NCBI RefSeq assembly: GCF_001707755.1
Contig: NZ_MBDL01000014.1
Location: 1 to 64,000 of the forward strand
Direction: 5' to 3'
DNA from: Acinetobacter celticus
GTDB lineage: Bacteria > Pseudomonadota > Gammaproteobacteria > Pseudomonadales > Moraxellaceae
DNA: 64,000 nt
Both the position numbers and the translations under genes were made by a program. Under the pieces are notes generated by a model. The model made no database searches. It saw nothing but the letters and a program-made list of their open reading frames with translations, and was not told where the DNA came from. The first letter of the stretch is position 1; every line of letters starts with the position of its first letter. Positions 48,377 through 57,406 of this stretch are shown here, piece after piece.

Positions 48377-50285
48377 GTGCATCTCCTTTCACTATTGCTT
48401 TATTTTCAGTTTGGGTTTGGGTATTTTTTGTAGATTGAATTGCAGTTGTTGACACTTTTTCATCAGTCACATTGGCCACAATCAGCTTATTCATCATCCC
48501 TGAGCTCATGTGATACAGCAAATGACAGTGAATGGCCCACTCGCCCAACTCATCTGCGGTTAATAAGGTGGTCACAGTTTTACCCGGTGGTACAATCACC
48601 GTATGCTTATTTGGCATATCTATTGCGGGCTGGCCATTTTCTAATTGCATAAACATGCCATGCAAATGCATAGGGTGCGCCATCATGCTGTCGTTAATAA
48701 ATTTCAGACGAATCCGTTCACCGTATTTCACTTTCAGCGGTTCGGCATCACTAAATTTTTTCCCATTGATGGTCCAGATATAACGCTCCATCGTGCCACC
48801 CAAACGAATCACCAATTCACTTTCAGCTTCACGGGTATCGGTTTGTGGGTTCAATGCTTTTAAATCACTATATTGCAGGGTTTTATCGCCTTTTGGAGTC
48901 GATGCATTGGCCCAACCATATGCAATTTGATCACTTTTTTGCGCTGTGACAGCTTTTGAATTTGTATGCACTGAGTGATCCATATTAGACATTGCCTCAT
49001 GATTCATCGTTGTATGATCCATATTGGGCATCATGTCATGGTTCATCTTTGAATGATCCATATTCGGCATTGCCTCATGGTTCATCTTGGAATGATCCAT
49101 ATTGGACATTGCTTCATGGTTCATCTTTGAATGATCCAGATTGGGCATCGTGTCATGGTTCATCTTTGAATGATCCATTGTGGAATGATCCATGCCCTCC
49201 ATAGAACCATGCCCCATATCTTCCATCGTCAATAATGATCGAGGTCTTGGCGCAGGCATCTGTATGCCATGGTTCATCGAGCTAAGCTCATTATGCAAAG
49301 TTGCGATGGCATAACCGGAACGATCGATCGACTCGGCTTCAATTTGATAATGTGATGTTTTCGGTTCGACCACAACATCGTAAGTTTCGGCTGTGCCAAT
49401 ACGAAATTCATCGACATTCACTGGCTTGACGGGTTGACCATCTGCACTCACAACGGTCATTTTTAAGTTTGGTATGCGCACATCAAAAAAAGACATTGCA
49501 GAGGCATTAATAAAGCGTAAACGGACTTTTTCATTGGGCTTAAACATTCCCGTCCAATTTTGCTCAGGGGTTTTGCCATTTACTAAAAAGGTATACCCCG
49601 TCACATCAGACAGGTCTGTTTTTAGCATCCGCATCTGATTCCACATTTTACGTTCTGCCCATGTGGCTTTCAGTCCGTCACGTTTAACCTGCTTCCACAC
49701 ATCCCCGACGGTTTCACGTTGATCTTGATAATATTCCGCTGAGATTTTTAAATTGTTCTGAATCTGATCACTGGTTTGCTCATGAAAGTCGGACAACATA
49801 ACCACATAATCGCGGTCAGTCTGCTCATGTAGAGCCAGTGGTTTTTTATCTTTTGGATAAATCACCAATGAACCGTATAAACCGTCCTGTTCCTGTCCTT
49901 TTGAATGGGCGTGATACCAATACGTGCCACTTTGACGCACTTTAAATTTGTAGACAAATTCCTGATGAGGGCCAATTCCATTAAAGCCATTAAAACCAGG
50001 CACACCGTCCATCAAGCCTGGTAACAACAAACCATGCCAATGAATAGATGAATCTTTATTTTTCAGCTTATTTTGAACTCGAATAACCGCATCATCGCCT
50101 TCCTCAAACTCCAAAAGTGGCGCAGGGAAATGACCATTGACCGTAATACGTTTAACGGGTTTTCCAGTGACATTGATGGTACTTTCATCAATCACCAGTT
50201 GATATTCTTTGACCGCAGCAAATACCCATGAAGGTGATGCAAGACATACGCCCACAAGTAGGCATTGATTGAATTTTATAGACAT
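48363..50285 (-). CDS. copA: Multicopper oxidase CopA
   Basis: The 640-residue periplasmic oxidase resembles PcoA/CopA. Copper ligands are at HWHG (His82, His84), YHAHS, AHPMHLHG (His537, His540, His542) and HCHLLYHMSSGM (Cys587, His592, Met597 for type 1). Residues 357-440 form a Met/His-rich, copper-binding insert with five 13-residue repeats. The N-terminus MSIKFNQCLLVGVCLASPSW is a Sec-like signal without the twin arginine usual in CopA. AGGA lies 8 nt before the ATG. Confidence 0.95.
   Translation of the reverse strand: MSIKFNQCLLVGVCLASPSWVFAAVKEYQLVIDESTINVTGKPVKRITVNGHFPAPLLEFEEGDDAVIRVQNKLKNKDSSIHWHGLLLPGLMDGVPGFNGFNGIGPHQEFVYKFKVRQSGTYWYHAHSKGQEQDGLYGSLVIYPKDKKPLALHEQTDRDYVVMLSDFHEQTSDQIQNNLKISAEYYQDQRETVGDVWKQVKRDGLKATWAERKMWNQMRMLKTDLSDVTGYTFLVNGKTPEQNWTGMFKPNEKVRLRFINASAMSFFDVRIPNLKMTVVSADGQPVKPVNVDEFRIGTAETYDVVVEPKTSHYQIEAESIDRSGYAIATLHNELSSMNHGIQMPAPRPRSLLTMEDMGHGSMEGMDHSTMDHSKMNHDTMPNLDHSKMNHEAMSNMDHSKMNHEAMPNMDHSKMNHDMMPNMDHTTMNHEAMSNMDHSVHTNSKAVTAQKSDQIAYGWANASTPKGDKTLQYSDLKALNPQTDTREAESELVIRLGGTMERYIWTINGKKFSDAEPLKVKYGERIRLKFINDSMMAHPMHLHGMFMQLENGQPAIDMPNKHTVIVPPGKTVTTLLTADELGEWAIHCHLLYHMSSGMMNKLIVANVTDEKVSTTAIQSTKNTQTQTENKAIVKGDAHAHH
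48984..49178 (-). repeat. 39-bp tandem repeats in copA
   Basis: Five consecutive 39-bp units encode variants of MDHSKMNHEAMPN. Each unit supplies Met and His ligands for copper(I/II). Variation between units (EAMSN, DTMPN, DMMPN) shows they are not freshly duplicated. Confidence 0.9.
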
Positions 50286-50328
50286 GACTTAATCCTGTTA
50301 TTTAAAAATAATGTTTTAAAAATAAGGA

Positions 50329-50793
50329 TTAAGATTTTGGAGGACGCAACAGTTTGAGCTTATAGCCTTGCAAATATTTAGCGCTATACATCACATTCGG
50401 CTGTTCTGAAAAGGTGCTGAACATAGGAAGCTGAAAATGCGTGGAATGCATTTCTAAAGAGGATGATATCGACTGACAATGCCATAAAGCACAATCGCCA
50501 CATTGCGACATATTATTCATCTGTTGCAAATCGGGCGGACAATGCGAAGTCATATGCTGTTGGCTTTGTGCACTGGCTTGATGACAATCCGACATCTGCA
50601 TACTGTGCTTTTGATCTTGCATATCCATTGCATGTGGAACTTCAGCAGAGACCGTGTTCGCTTGTACGAAAGAGGCTTTATTCATCATTTGCTGATGAAT
50701 AGGTTTTTGCACGGCAAAGGCAACACTGCTCCATCCAATGACAAATGCCATTAGAAAAGCAAAGCTTGCATGTCGTTGCAAAAAAATTAGCAA
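50329..50793 (-). CDS. CopL-like Met/His/Cys-rich leader protein of the copper operon
   Basis: The 154-residue protein has a signal-like N-terminus (RHASFAFLMAFVIGWSSVAF) followed by clustered Met, His and Cys (MDMQDQKHSMQMSDCHQ, TSHCPPD, CGDCALWHCQ). It precedes copA by 43 bp as the first gene, like CopL upstream of copAB in Xanthomonas, but homology is not proven. The apparent start is TTG with AAAGGG about 12 nt upstream, so the N-terminus is uncertain. Confidence 0.65.
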   Translation of the reverse strand: MLIFLQRHASFAFLMAFVIGWSSVAFAVQKPIHQQMMNKASFVQANTVSAEVPHAMDMQDQKHSMQMSDCHQASAQSQQHMTSHCPPDLQQMNNMSQCGDCALWHCQSISSSLEMHSTHFQLPMFSTFSEQPNVMYSAKYLQGYKLKLLRPPKS

Positions 50794-51098
50794 ATGATTT
50801 TAACCCTTTACTTTGACCCGAAATATAAGCTGATCATTAAACTGAGCACATTCAAATATCAACGTTCAATTGAAACCTTTTGCCACATGAATGTCGATAA
50901 TCTCATCATTAGCTTATCACGTTATATAGTAAAGAACTGCTCACTTATGCACAACGCTTTAAATTTATTCTTAAGCTTAAACTGACCAGTTATTTACATA
51001 AAAAAGACAGCACTTAAACAATATAGCTATATTTTAAACAGCACCATTATTAACCAGAGCTGAATAAACAAGCAGTTTTTCAACAACTTCAAGAATGT
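50794..51098. other. Upstream region of the copper operon
   Basis: This stretch must hold the copper operon promoter on the minus strand. No CopR or CueR box is identified with confidence, and the copRS regulators are not in the window. A direct repeat CATTCAA / CGTTCAA lies near 50850. Confidence 0.35.
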
Positions 51099-51125
51099 AA
51101 AAAAGGACTCAACTGAGTCCTTTTT
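51099..51125. terminator. Bidirectional terminator after rpe
   Basis: A perfect 12-bp stem (AAAAAGGACTCA / TGAGTCCTTTTT) has T-runs on both strands. It would stop rpe transcripts before the copper operon. Confidence 0.85.
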
Positions 51126-51171
51126 ATACAAATTAAGTCTAATTAATAAACCATTGATACATAATTGTTTG

Positions 51172-51241
51172 TTATTTACGCAACTTATCCATACAGTTAT
51201 CTACATAGATATCCATATATTTATCCATAAAGTTATCCACA
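51172..51241. repeat. Tandem array of six DnaA-box-like nonamers at 12-bp spacing
   Basis: Nonamers begin at 51172 (TTATTTACG), 51185 (TTATCCATA), 51197 (TTATCTACA), 51209 (ATATCCATA), 51221 (TTATCCATA) and 51233 (TTATCCACA). Spacings are 13, 12, 12, 12 and 12 bp. The last unit is the perfect E. coli DnaA box and the others differ at one to three positions. All point the same way. On the opposite strand the period equals four codons and a 24-codon frame runs through it. Confidence 0.8.
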
Positions 51242-51267
51242 ATCATACCTTGATTGATTTAAAATGA

Positions 51268-51954
51268 TTAAACCTCGACTGTACCCACTTTTGCCAGTTC
51301 AGCGCGCATTTCATCAATCACAGCTTTATAATCTGGTTGACCAAAAATAGCTGAACCTGCAACAAACATATCTGCACCCGCTTCTGCAATGGCACGAATA
51401 TTGGCTGGGCCAACACCGCCATCCACTTCTAAACGAATATCACGTCCTGAAGCATCAATAATTTTACGTGCATGACGTAATTTTTCTAAAGTCATGGGGA
51501 TAAACTTTTGACCGCCAAACCCAGGGTTCACGCTCATCAGTAAAATTTGGTCAACTTTATCCAGTGCATAATCTAAAAAATGCAAAGGTGTCGCAGGGTT
51601 AAAGACTAAGCCTGCTTTTGCACCGCCGTCTTTAATTAACTGCAATGAACGGTCAATATGATGCGTTGCTTCAGGGTGAAAAGTAATAATGTCAGCGCCC
51701 GCATCTAAAAAATCTCCAATCATGCGGTCTACAGGTGAAACCATTAAATGCACGTCAATTGGCGCTTGAATGCCATATTTTTTTAAAGCTTTACATATCC
51801 CTGCACCAAAAGTCAGATTCGGCACATAGTGGTTGTCCATCACATCAAAATGAACAACATCTGCACCTGCAGCTAAGACATTTTCAACTTCTTCACCTAA
51901 ACGAGCAAAGTCAGCAGACAAAATAGACGGTGCAATTAAATATGGCTTGGACAT
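51268..51954 (-). CDS. rpe: Ribulose-phosphate 3-epimerase
   Basis: The 228-residue TIM-barrel enzyme interconverts ribulose-5-phosphate and xylulose-5-phosphate in the pentose phosphate pathway. Motifs are [32 protein letters not shown] (metal and catalytic Asp), [18 protein letters not shown] and [12 protein letters not shown]. It is monocistronic, followed by the 12-bp repeat array and a terminator. Confidence 0.97.
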   Translation of the reverse strand: MSKPYLIAPSILSADFARLGEEVENVLAAGADVVHFDVMDNHYVPNLTFGAGICKALKKYGIQAPIDVHLMVSPVDRMIGDFLDAGADIITFHPEATHHIDRSLQLIKDGGAKAGLVFNPATPLHFLDYALDKVDQILLMSVNPGFGGQKFIPMTLEKLRHARKIIDASGRDIRLEVDGGVGPANIRAIAEAGADMFVAGSAIFGQPDYKAVIDEMRAELAKVGTVEV

Positions 51955-51990
51955 GGGAGAACCTGACTATGGATAAGTATAATTTACCCT

Positions 51991-51999
51991 ATTATAGCA
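51991..51999 (-). promoter_or_regulatory. Extended -10 promoter of rpe
   Basis: TGCTATAAT on the minus strand is a perfect -10 with the TGn extension, 37 bp before the rpe ATG. The -35 is weak, which extended -10 promoters tolerate. Confidence 0.55.
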
Positions 52000-52073
52000 A
52001 AACAGGCGTGTAGGCGCTTCTGTTGTCTGCTGTTGTGCTACAAAGCGCTTACTAAATTATTGGAATTACACAT

Positions 52074-52286
52074 TTGAACGTGGCTGAAAATACAGCGCAA
52101 TTACAAATTTCCATGCCAAGCGCAACTATCAATTGAAAACCTGAATTAGCGTACTTAGCTGTTGAAATTATTGTAAAAAATATCAATGTAGACCTGCCAA
52201 AACTAAAATAGGTCGTGCGCGATCATTTAATTTGTATAGGTTCAGAAGAGCTTACAGTTGAATGGCAACGGGCTAAATTAACCTAG
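52074..52286 (+). pseudogene. Degenerate ORF remnant, unknown family
   Basis: A 71-codon plus-strand frame with two in-frame stops (TGA at codon 21, TAG at codon 46) reads as protein throughout: AENTAQLQISMPSATIN, then PELAYLAVEIIVKNINVDLP, then VVRDHLICIGSEELTVEWQR. TAG is one step from CAG. No start signal is clear and I do not recognise the family. It occupies the 345-bp gap between rpe and the M48 peptidase gene. Confidence 0.45.
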
Positions 52287-52299
52287 GACTTTACTACGC

Positions 52300-53334
52300 T
52301 TATTTTGATACTTCTGATTGAGATTTGAAGTTTTCAACCGCTTTAATCCGTTCAGCTGTTGCAGGATGTGTACTCAGAAAATCCTGCCAAGATTTGCCTT
52401 TAGCAGTGTCTTCGCCAGTCTGATCTGCGAGTCGCTGTAAAAGATGAGCGAAATGAATGGTCTGAATATGATGCTGATCCATAGTTTTCAGTGCATATAA
52501 ATCGGCTTCGGATTCAAAATCACGTGAATAACTCGCGCCAATAAATGCGACAGGTAGCGTCGTGATTAAATCTGAACTGTCCCCTGTAATTAGCAATAAA
52601 AGTGCACTAAATCCAAGGCTTGAAAGGGCTTGTTGTAAACTATGGCGTTCAATTAAATGTCCTTGTTCATGTGCCAATACACCCAACAATTCATCATCAT
52701 TTTTTGCTAATTTGACCAGTTCATCTGTCACAATAATGGTATTGTTTGGAATGGCCAAAGCATTCGGACCAAGGTGACCACCTGCACGAAAGAGTAATTT
52801 TGCAGGTGGCGTCCCTACGACCAACTGCCGATATTTTTGTACTAATTCCTTCTGGCGTGCTGTAGGAAGTTTAGAGTCGTCCGTCAGTTTCATGACATAT
52901 TCTTCGGCCTGATCTCCCCAATTGTTCATGACCTGCGCCGGCAATTGCTTTGCCACAAAATAAGAGGTCAAAGGAATGCCCCATTTGACCGTGGCAAAAG
53001 CCAAAACAAGGACAAAGACCACACTAAAAAGAATTAAACTCGGGGTGCGTTCCAACTTCCAAATAGAATGTGAACGACCTTTACGCATCAACTGAAACCA
53101 TTCAGGCAATGGTGCTGTAAATTCTAAGCGTGCATCATCTTTTAATTCAACAATTGGTTGAATTGCACCTAAAGCACCAATTAAAGTCATATCGCTATAG
53201 AGATAATAGCGTTGCTGTTCGAATTGCACGCCATATTTAACCAAAACGCGCTGATTATCGAGTCCACAGACTTCAGCCTGCTGTGGCTTGGCACTAATTC
53301 CATCATAAAAAATAGCATCAACAGAAAGATTCAT
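52300..53334 (-). CDS. M48 family metalloprotease, membrane anchored
   Basis: The 344-residue protein has one membrane helix around residues 99-119 and a zinc-protease domain with VLAHEQGHLIERHS (His222, Glu223, His226) and the third ligand region SRDFESEADLYAL. M48 enzymes of this type (YcaL/LoiP-like) work in envelope protein quality control. A DUF898 protein is encoded 15 bp upstream; the two form a recurring pair. Confidence 0.9.
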   Translation of the reverse strand: MNLSVDAIFYDGISAKPQQAEVCGLDNQRVLVKYGVQFEQQRYYLYSDMTLIGALGAIQPIVELKDDARLEFTAPLPEWFQLMRKGRSHSIWKLERTPSLILFSVVFVLVLAFATVKWGIPLTSYFVAKQLPAQVMNNWGDQAEEYVMKLTDDSKLPTARQKELVQKYRQLVVGTPPAKLLFRAGGHLGPNALAIPNNTIIVTDELVKLAKNDDELLGVLAHEQGHLIERHSLQQALSSLGFSALLLLITGDSSDLITTLPVAFIGASYSRDFESEADLYALKTMDQHHIQTIHFAHLLQRLADQTGEDTAKGKSWQDFLSTHPATAERIKAVENFKSQSEVSK

Positions 53335-53349
53335 GATGATTTCCTTGGC

Positions 53350-54450
53350 CTAAAGCGAAATATCCAAATCAAAAAGATCACTCAACTCTTCAGCAATGGC
53401 ATTGTGGTCTTGCTGTAACTGATTGATTAAATGATCAGGATCATCAACAAGTAGCAGTTTCAAAGACTCAACCTGATATTTATAGAGTCGTATGGCTGCC
53501 CAAGGAGTCAGTAAGCCAAGTGAAATAATTTTGGCGAACCAATTCGTAAGAATAATCCATGCATAACGCCATTGGTTGCAGTCTGTGATGAATTGGCTAC
53601 GATTAAGCGTGGTACTATTCCATGAACAAATAAAAATTCGCGCCAACATTAAAGGCCAAATAAACAAATAAGCCACGACATATCCAATTAAAAATAGACT
53701 AATATATTGAGCAGAATTAAGCGTGCTATTCATACTAGAAACTAGCCCCAACACAAAGCCCAATACAGCCATCCCCGCGACAAATAATAAAATAGGCATG
53801 TACATGGCGCGCATATATGTTGGCCATTCTGCATTTAAATAAAATTTCAATTGTCCAACATACAGTTGGTTCAGACATTCGCGTTTATATAGCCAAACAG
53901 CGACAGGAAAAAATAGCCCCATAGTCAAAAAAGTCACCAGAAAACATTTTAAAAAGCACCAATATGCACTTTTATTGCTTCCTGAAAAATAAAAGCGACT
54001 GTTACCAAATTTACTATTGCGTGCCCGAAAGCGAATAGTGGAGCGAATGAGCCAAGGAATTGCCAAGAAAATAAGCACAAAACCCACTAAAACCATACTC
54101 GCGGAATATTTCATTGCTAATGTAAATGCACCATAAATTGCCAATGCAATCAATCGGCCGACTAAAATTTTGGTTGGTAAACCAGTAAAATCAAAACGGC
54201 GCTGAATAAACCAAGTATTGCCATAAAAATAGCGTAGACGGCGAACTTTTGCCCATGGTGCATATAAACCCAAAGTGATAATGGTCAATAAGATATTAAC
54301 AATCCATATCCCAAAGTACTCAGATGCAGTTCCTTTAAAACGAAATTTATATTGTCGTCCTAATTCAAAAGATGTCGTGACCTCGGTACGAGACTCTATC
54401 TCATACGAAGGGCTGACATTTAAATGACTCACGTGTTCTGAATTTTGCAT
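53350..54450 (-). CDS. DUF898 family membrane protein (YjgN-like)
   Basis: The 366-residue protein shows the DUF898 repeats: FRFKGTASEYFGIWIVNILLTIITLGLYAPWAKVRRLRYF, then FYFSGSNKSAYWCFLKCFLV and GLLTPWAAIRLYKY. About eight membrane helices are visible. Function is unknown. It pairs with the M48 protease gene downstream. The ATG at 54450 is chosen over an upstream TTG. Confidence 0.85.
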   Translation of the reverse strand: MQNSEHVSHLNVSPSYEIESRTEVTTSFELGRQYKFRFKGTASEYFGIWIVNILLTIITLGLYAPWAKVRRLRYFYGNTWFIQRRFDFTGLPTKILVGRLIALAIYGAFTLAMKYSASMVLVGFVLIFLAIPWLIRSTIRFRARNSKFGNSRFYFSGSNKSAYWCFLKCFLVTFLTMGLFFPVAVWLYKRECLNQLYVGQLKFYLNAEWPTYMRAMYMPILLFVAGMAVLGFVLGLVSSMNSTLNSAQYISLFLIGYVVAYLFIWPLMLARIFICSWNSTTLNRSQFITDCNQWRYAWIILTNWFAKIISLGLLTPWAAIRLYKYQVESLKLLLVDDPDHLINQLQQDHNAIAEELSDLFDLDISL

Positions 54451-54810
54451 GTACAACCCAATATTTATTTTAATATTCTACTTTTTAAATGACTAAAAAC
54501 ATCGTCACATCAGAGATTCAACAACCGATAAAGATGCAAAAAATTAGCGCCTAAATCGTTCTTTTCAGAGAACTTTAATATTAAGATTAACGACCTAACC
54601 ACCCTCATACAATGTACCTTATCTCGTCTACCTTTATAACCCAAACTAAAGTTAAGATAAAACGTATAGAAGAATCCTTATGAAATCTCTATATAAAGTA
54701 CAGCAAAAATGCGTTCAAAATATATACTCACAGCACAGATTTTAACAAATTCAGCTCATTAAATACCCTACACTCTAACGTATTCCCCACTACGAACTTA
54801 TTCAATATAT
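54451..54810. other. Intergenic region without a recognised gene
   Basis: About 360 AT-rich bases upstream of the DUF898 gene. I see no RNA gene, family match or strong promoter. A 21-codon plus-strand frame near 54680 is too short to support. Confidence 0.4.
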
Positions 54811-54839
54811 AAAAAAAGCCATTCTTTGAAATGGCTTTA
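54811..54839 (-). terminator. Terminator after fghA
   Basis: The stem AAGCCATTTC / AATGGCTT with loop AAAG is followed by TTTTTT on the minus strand, 35 bp after the fghA stop. Confidence 0.85.
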
Positions 54840-54873
54840 TCTTTGAGTAAAATCAAAAAATTATAGAATGGCG

Positions 54874-55701
54874 TTATCGTAACTGCACTGCATGAAAGGC
54901 GATATGTTCCTGAATAAAGCTCGCAATAAAGTAATAACTATGGTCATACCCTTCTCGCATATTCAGTTTTAGAGGATATTGCATGTTGTGGCATGCTTCA
55001 CTTAAAAGTTCAGGTTTTAATTGCTCTTTTAGAAAAGAATCTTCCGTTCCTTGATCAACTAAAATCGGTTGTTTTGCACGACTAGACTGAATTAATGCAA
55101 CAGCATCATATTCCTGCCAAAGTGCTTCATCTGCACCAAGGTACGCAGTAAATGCCTTTCTTCCCCAAGGAACTTGCGAAGGTGCAACAATCGGTGAAAA
55201 TGCAGAAATACTCTGATAAAGATCTGGGTTCCTTAAACCAATGACCAATGCCCCATGTCCGCCAGCGCTGTGCCCCATAATGCTTTGTATTTTATTTGTC
55301 GGAAAATGAGTATCAATTAAGTTTCTTAACTCATCGACAATATAATCATACATTTTAAAATTTGCAGACCATGGCGCTTGTGTCGCATTGACATAAAAGC
55401 CCGCACCTTGTCCTAAATCATAAGCTTGATCATCTGGGACGGCTTCACCACGTGGGCTAGTATCTGGTGCAACAATAATGACCTGATGTTCAGCAGCATA
55501 TTTCTGCGCGCCTGCTTTGGTGATAAAATTTTGCTCATTACACGTCAGCCCTGAAAGCCAATAAATGACAGGGAGTTTTTCATGCTCAGAATGAGCTGGA
55601 ATATAAATTGAAAAATTCATCGCACATTGTAGCGCTTCTGACTGGTGCTGATAGACCTCTTGCCAACCACCAAATGAAGCATGTCTTTCTAATCTTTGCA
55701 C
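54874..55701 (-). CDS. fghA: S-formylglutathione hydrolase
   Basis: The 275-residue esterase hydrolyses S-formylglutathione in formaldehyde detoxification. It has FGGWQEVYQHQSEALQCAMNF, LPVIYWLSGLTCNEQNF, the nucleophile motif MGHSAGGHGALV and GYDHSYYFIASFI with the catalytic His. The start is GTG at 55701 with AGGG 8 nt upstream; longer upstream in-frame starts add about 40 residues unlike the family. The usual partner adhC is not adjacent here. Confidence 0.92.
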   Translation of the reverse strand: MQRLERHASFGGWQEVYQHQSEALQCAMNFSIYIPAHSEHEKLPVIYWLSGLTCNEQNFITKAGAQKYAAEHQVIIVAPDTSPRGEAVPDDQAYDLGQGAGFYVNATQAPWSANFKMYDYIVDELRNLIDTHFPTNKIQSIMGHSAGGHGALVIGLRNPDLYQSISAFSPIVAPSQVPWGRKAFTAYLGADEALWQEYDAVALIQSSRAKQPILVDQGTEDSFLKEQLKPELLSEACHNMQYPLKLNMREGYDHSYYFIASFIQEHIAFHAVQLR

Positions 55702-55888
55702 AGCCACCACCCTAGTAAGTCTATAATCATTTAAATAATAACGTAGATACAGCCAATTGGTTTTTATTGAGTCACTAAAAATCTTATAAATCAATAAAAT
55801 AGAAATCTGTTCAACAATCAAAGAAAATCTGTATTGTGGTTAAAATATAAACTTCGCTATCTTGCCATCTTTAAAGTTTCTATTGAGA

Positions 55889-57283
55889 TTAAGAAGCCTT
55901 TTTTAGCGTAGCCGGTACGATACCTTTCGGTGGAAATAAACGTTGCTCAAGTTGCGGCAACATTAATTCCATATTTTTACCAATTGACCATTGTGGCTCT
56001 GAAGGTTCGAACCCTTGGGCATTTTCCCACTGTGCAACGGTCTCTTTGGCTTCTACAAAGGCAGATTGAATGGTCGTCTGCTCCCGCATCGCCTGATCAA
56101 AAAAAGCACGACCAAAATAGGTATAATCTGCTTCACTTGAACAACCAAATGACTGACGATCTGCTGCTGATGCGGTAATAATTAACGTATTTTCATCCTG
56201 CAAAGCTGGAACAAAGCTCCCTGAATAACACGATGAAATGACAATTACGCGCCAGCGAATACCTGCTGCATCTAATGTTTCACGTAACCATTTCGGGTCA
56301 ACTTGTGCCAAATCTAAAGGTGCATTTTCCATTTCAAACACGTTAGGTAAACCATGTGATGTCATATATAAAAACAACACATCGCTTTCTTTATTCATTT
56401 GTTGACCAATACGGCGTAAAGCCATTTCCATACTGGTTTTTGACGCAATTGGTATTTCAGTCCGAGTCGCAGGATGGTTCACGAGTTCAATCGAACGGCC
56501 AAATGTACCGAAACGAGTGTCAAATTGTTCTTTAATTCGTTCAATTTCCAGTTTAAAGACATCTTGATAACTGGCCCCTGCTACACCCATAAAATACCAA
56601 TGCGATTGTGCAAATTCGCCATATTGAATGCCATCTAAAGCTTTATTCAATAAACGACTTTGTGCATAAAAAGCATCTTCGGCAAAGCTTGGTGGAATTT
56701 CTTCTACTTTCCAAATCGGTTGATCTTTGACCGACATTTGCCAAACCACTAAAGTAAATAAAGTGGCCAACATAATCAGGGCACGTTCCCACCACGGCCA
56801 TTTCAGCTCACGTGAAATTACCCAAACGACAGCAAGACTTTGCCAGACAAATAATATAATAAATAAGGTTGGAATGTAGTCATACAGCAGGTAGGGCAAA
56901 ACATCGACATCGCCCAAATACTGAATAAGACACTGAAACAGCATAATGTGTGTGTCTAGCACCAACCACAATAAAGTAGGAACCATCATCAAGCGGGGGT
57001 TATTCACACGCTGAGACAGGAAAATTCCCACAATGAGAGCAATAAATGGCCACAGCGCATAACTCACCAAGCCTTGCGGATTAAAGTCTCCGACTCGACC
57101 ACTGCTTAGCCAGCTAAATAATGAGTTGGCACACCCACCTAATATCCCCCAAAATACCAATTGCATGACCGATGGACGTACAATTTGAAGCGCACGTCTC
57201 GACCCCAAAAACAACCACATCCCCGCAGTTTGGTTGCTTTTAAAATCATGCCAAAAATTGATGGAAGGTTTGAAGTCGATCAT
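55889..57283 (-). CDS. C13 (legumain-like) cysteine peptidase with N-terminal membrane domain
   Basis: The 464-residue protein has about five membrane helices in the first 190 residues, then a caspase-fold C13 peptidase domain. The catalytic His310 lies in FLYMTSHGLP and Cys352 in VISSCYSGSF. ITASAADRQSFGCS follows. Bacterial members of this family are poorly studied. The topology puts the peptidase on one side of the inner membrane. It stands alone, next to rsmJ-uppP. Confidence 0.88.
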   Translation of the reverse strand: MIDFKPSINFWHDFKSNQTAGMWLFLGSRRALQIVRPSVMQLVFWGILGGCANSLFSWLSSGRVGDFNPQGLVSYALWPFIALIVGIFLSQRVNNPRLMMVPTLLWLVLDTHIMLFQCLIQYLGDVDVLPYLLYDYIPTLFIILFVWQSLAVVWVISRELKWPWWERALIMLATLFTLVVWQMSVKDQPIWKVEEIPPSFAEDAFYAQSRLLNKALDGIQYGEFAQSHWYFMGVAGASYQDVFKLEIERIKEQFDTRFGTFGRSIELVNHPATRTEIPIASKTSMEMALRRIGQQMNKESDVLFLYMTSHGLPNVFEMENAPLDLAQVDPKWLRETLDAAGIRWRVIVISSCYSGSFVPALQDENTLIITASAADRQSFGCSSEADYTYFGRAFFDQAMREQTTIQSAFVEAKETVAQWENAQGFEPSEPQWSIGKNMELMLPQLEQRLFPPKGIVPATLKKAS

Positions 57284-57406
57284 ATAAATCTTATGGTAAC
57301 CGTGGCTCTAAGACGCATTAGCAAGTTTATGCTTGATGCAGGTTTTATCAATGCTATTTTTCAACTATATCGCAAATATTGAGCGGTTTTTAAAATAATT
57401 CTGACA

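Noticed and set aside
50794..50985. A 63-codon plus-strand frame divergent from the copper operon
   Set aside because: It lies in the operon's control region, is rich in Ile, Leu and Asn as expected of AT-rich DNA, and has no recognisable family or start signal.
54660..54750. A 21-codon plus-strand frame downstream of a weak purine stretch
   Set aside because: Too short, no conserved pattern and no good ribosome-binding site.
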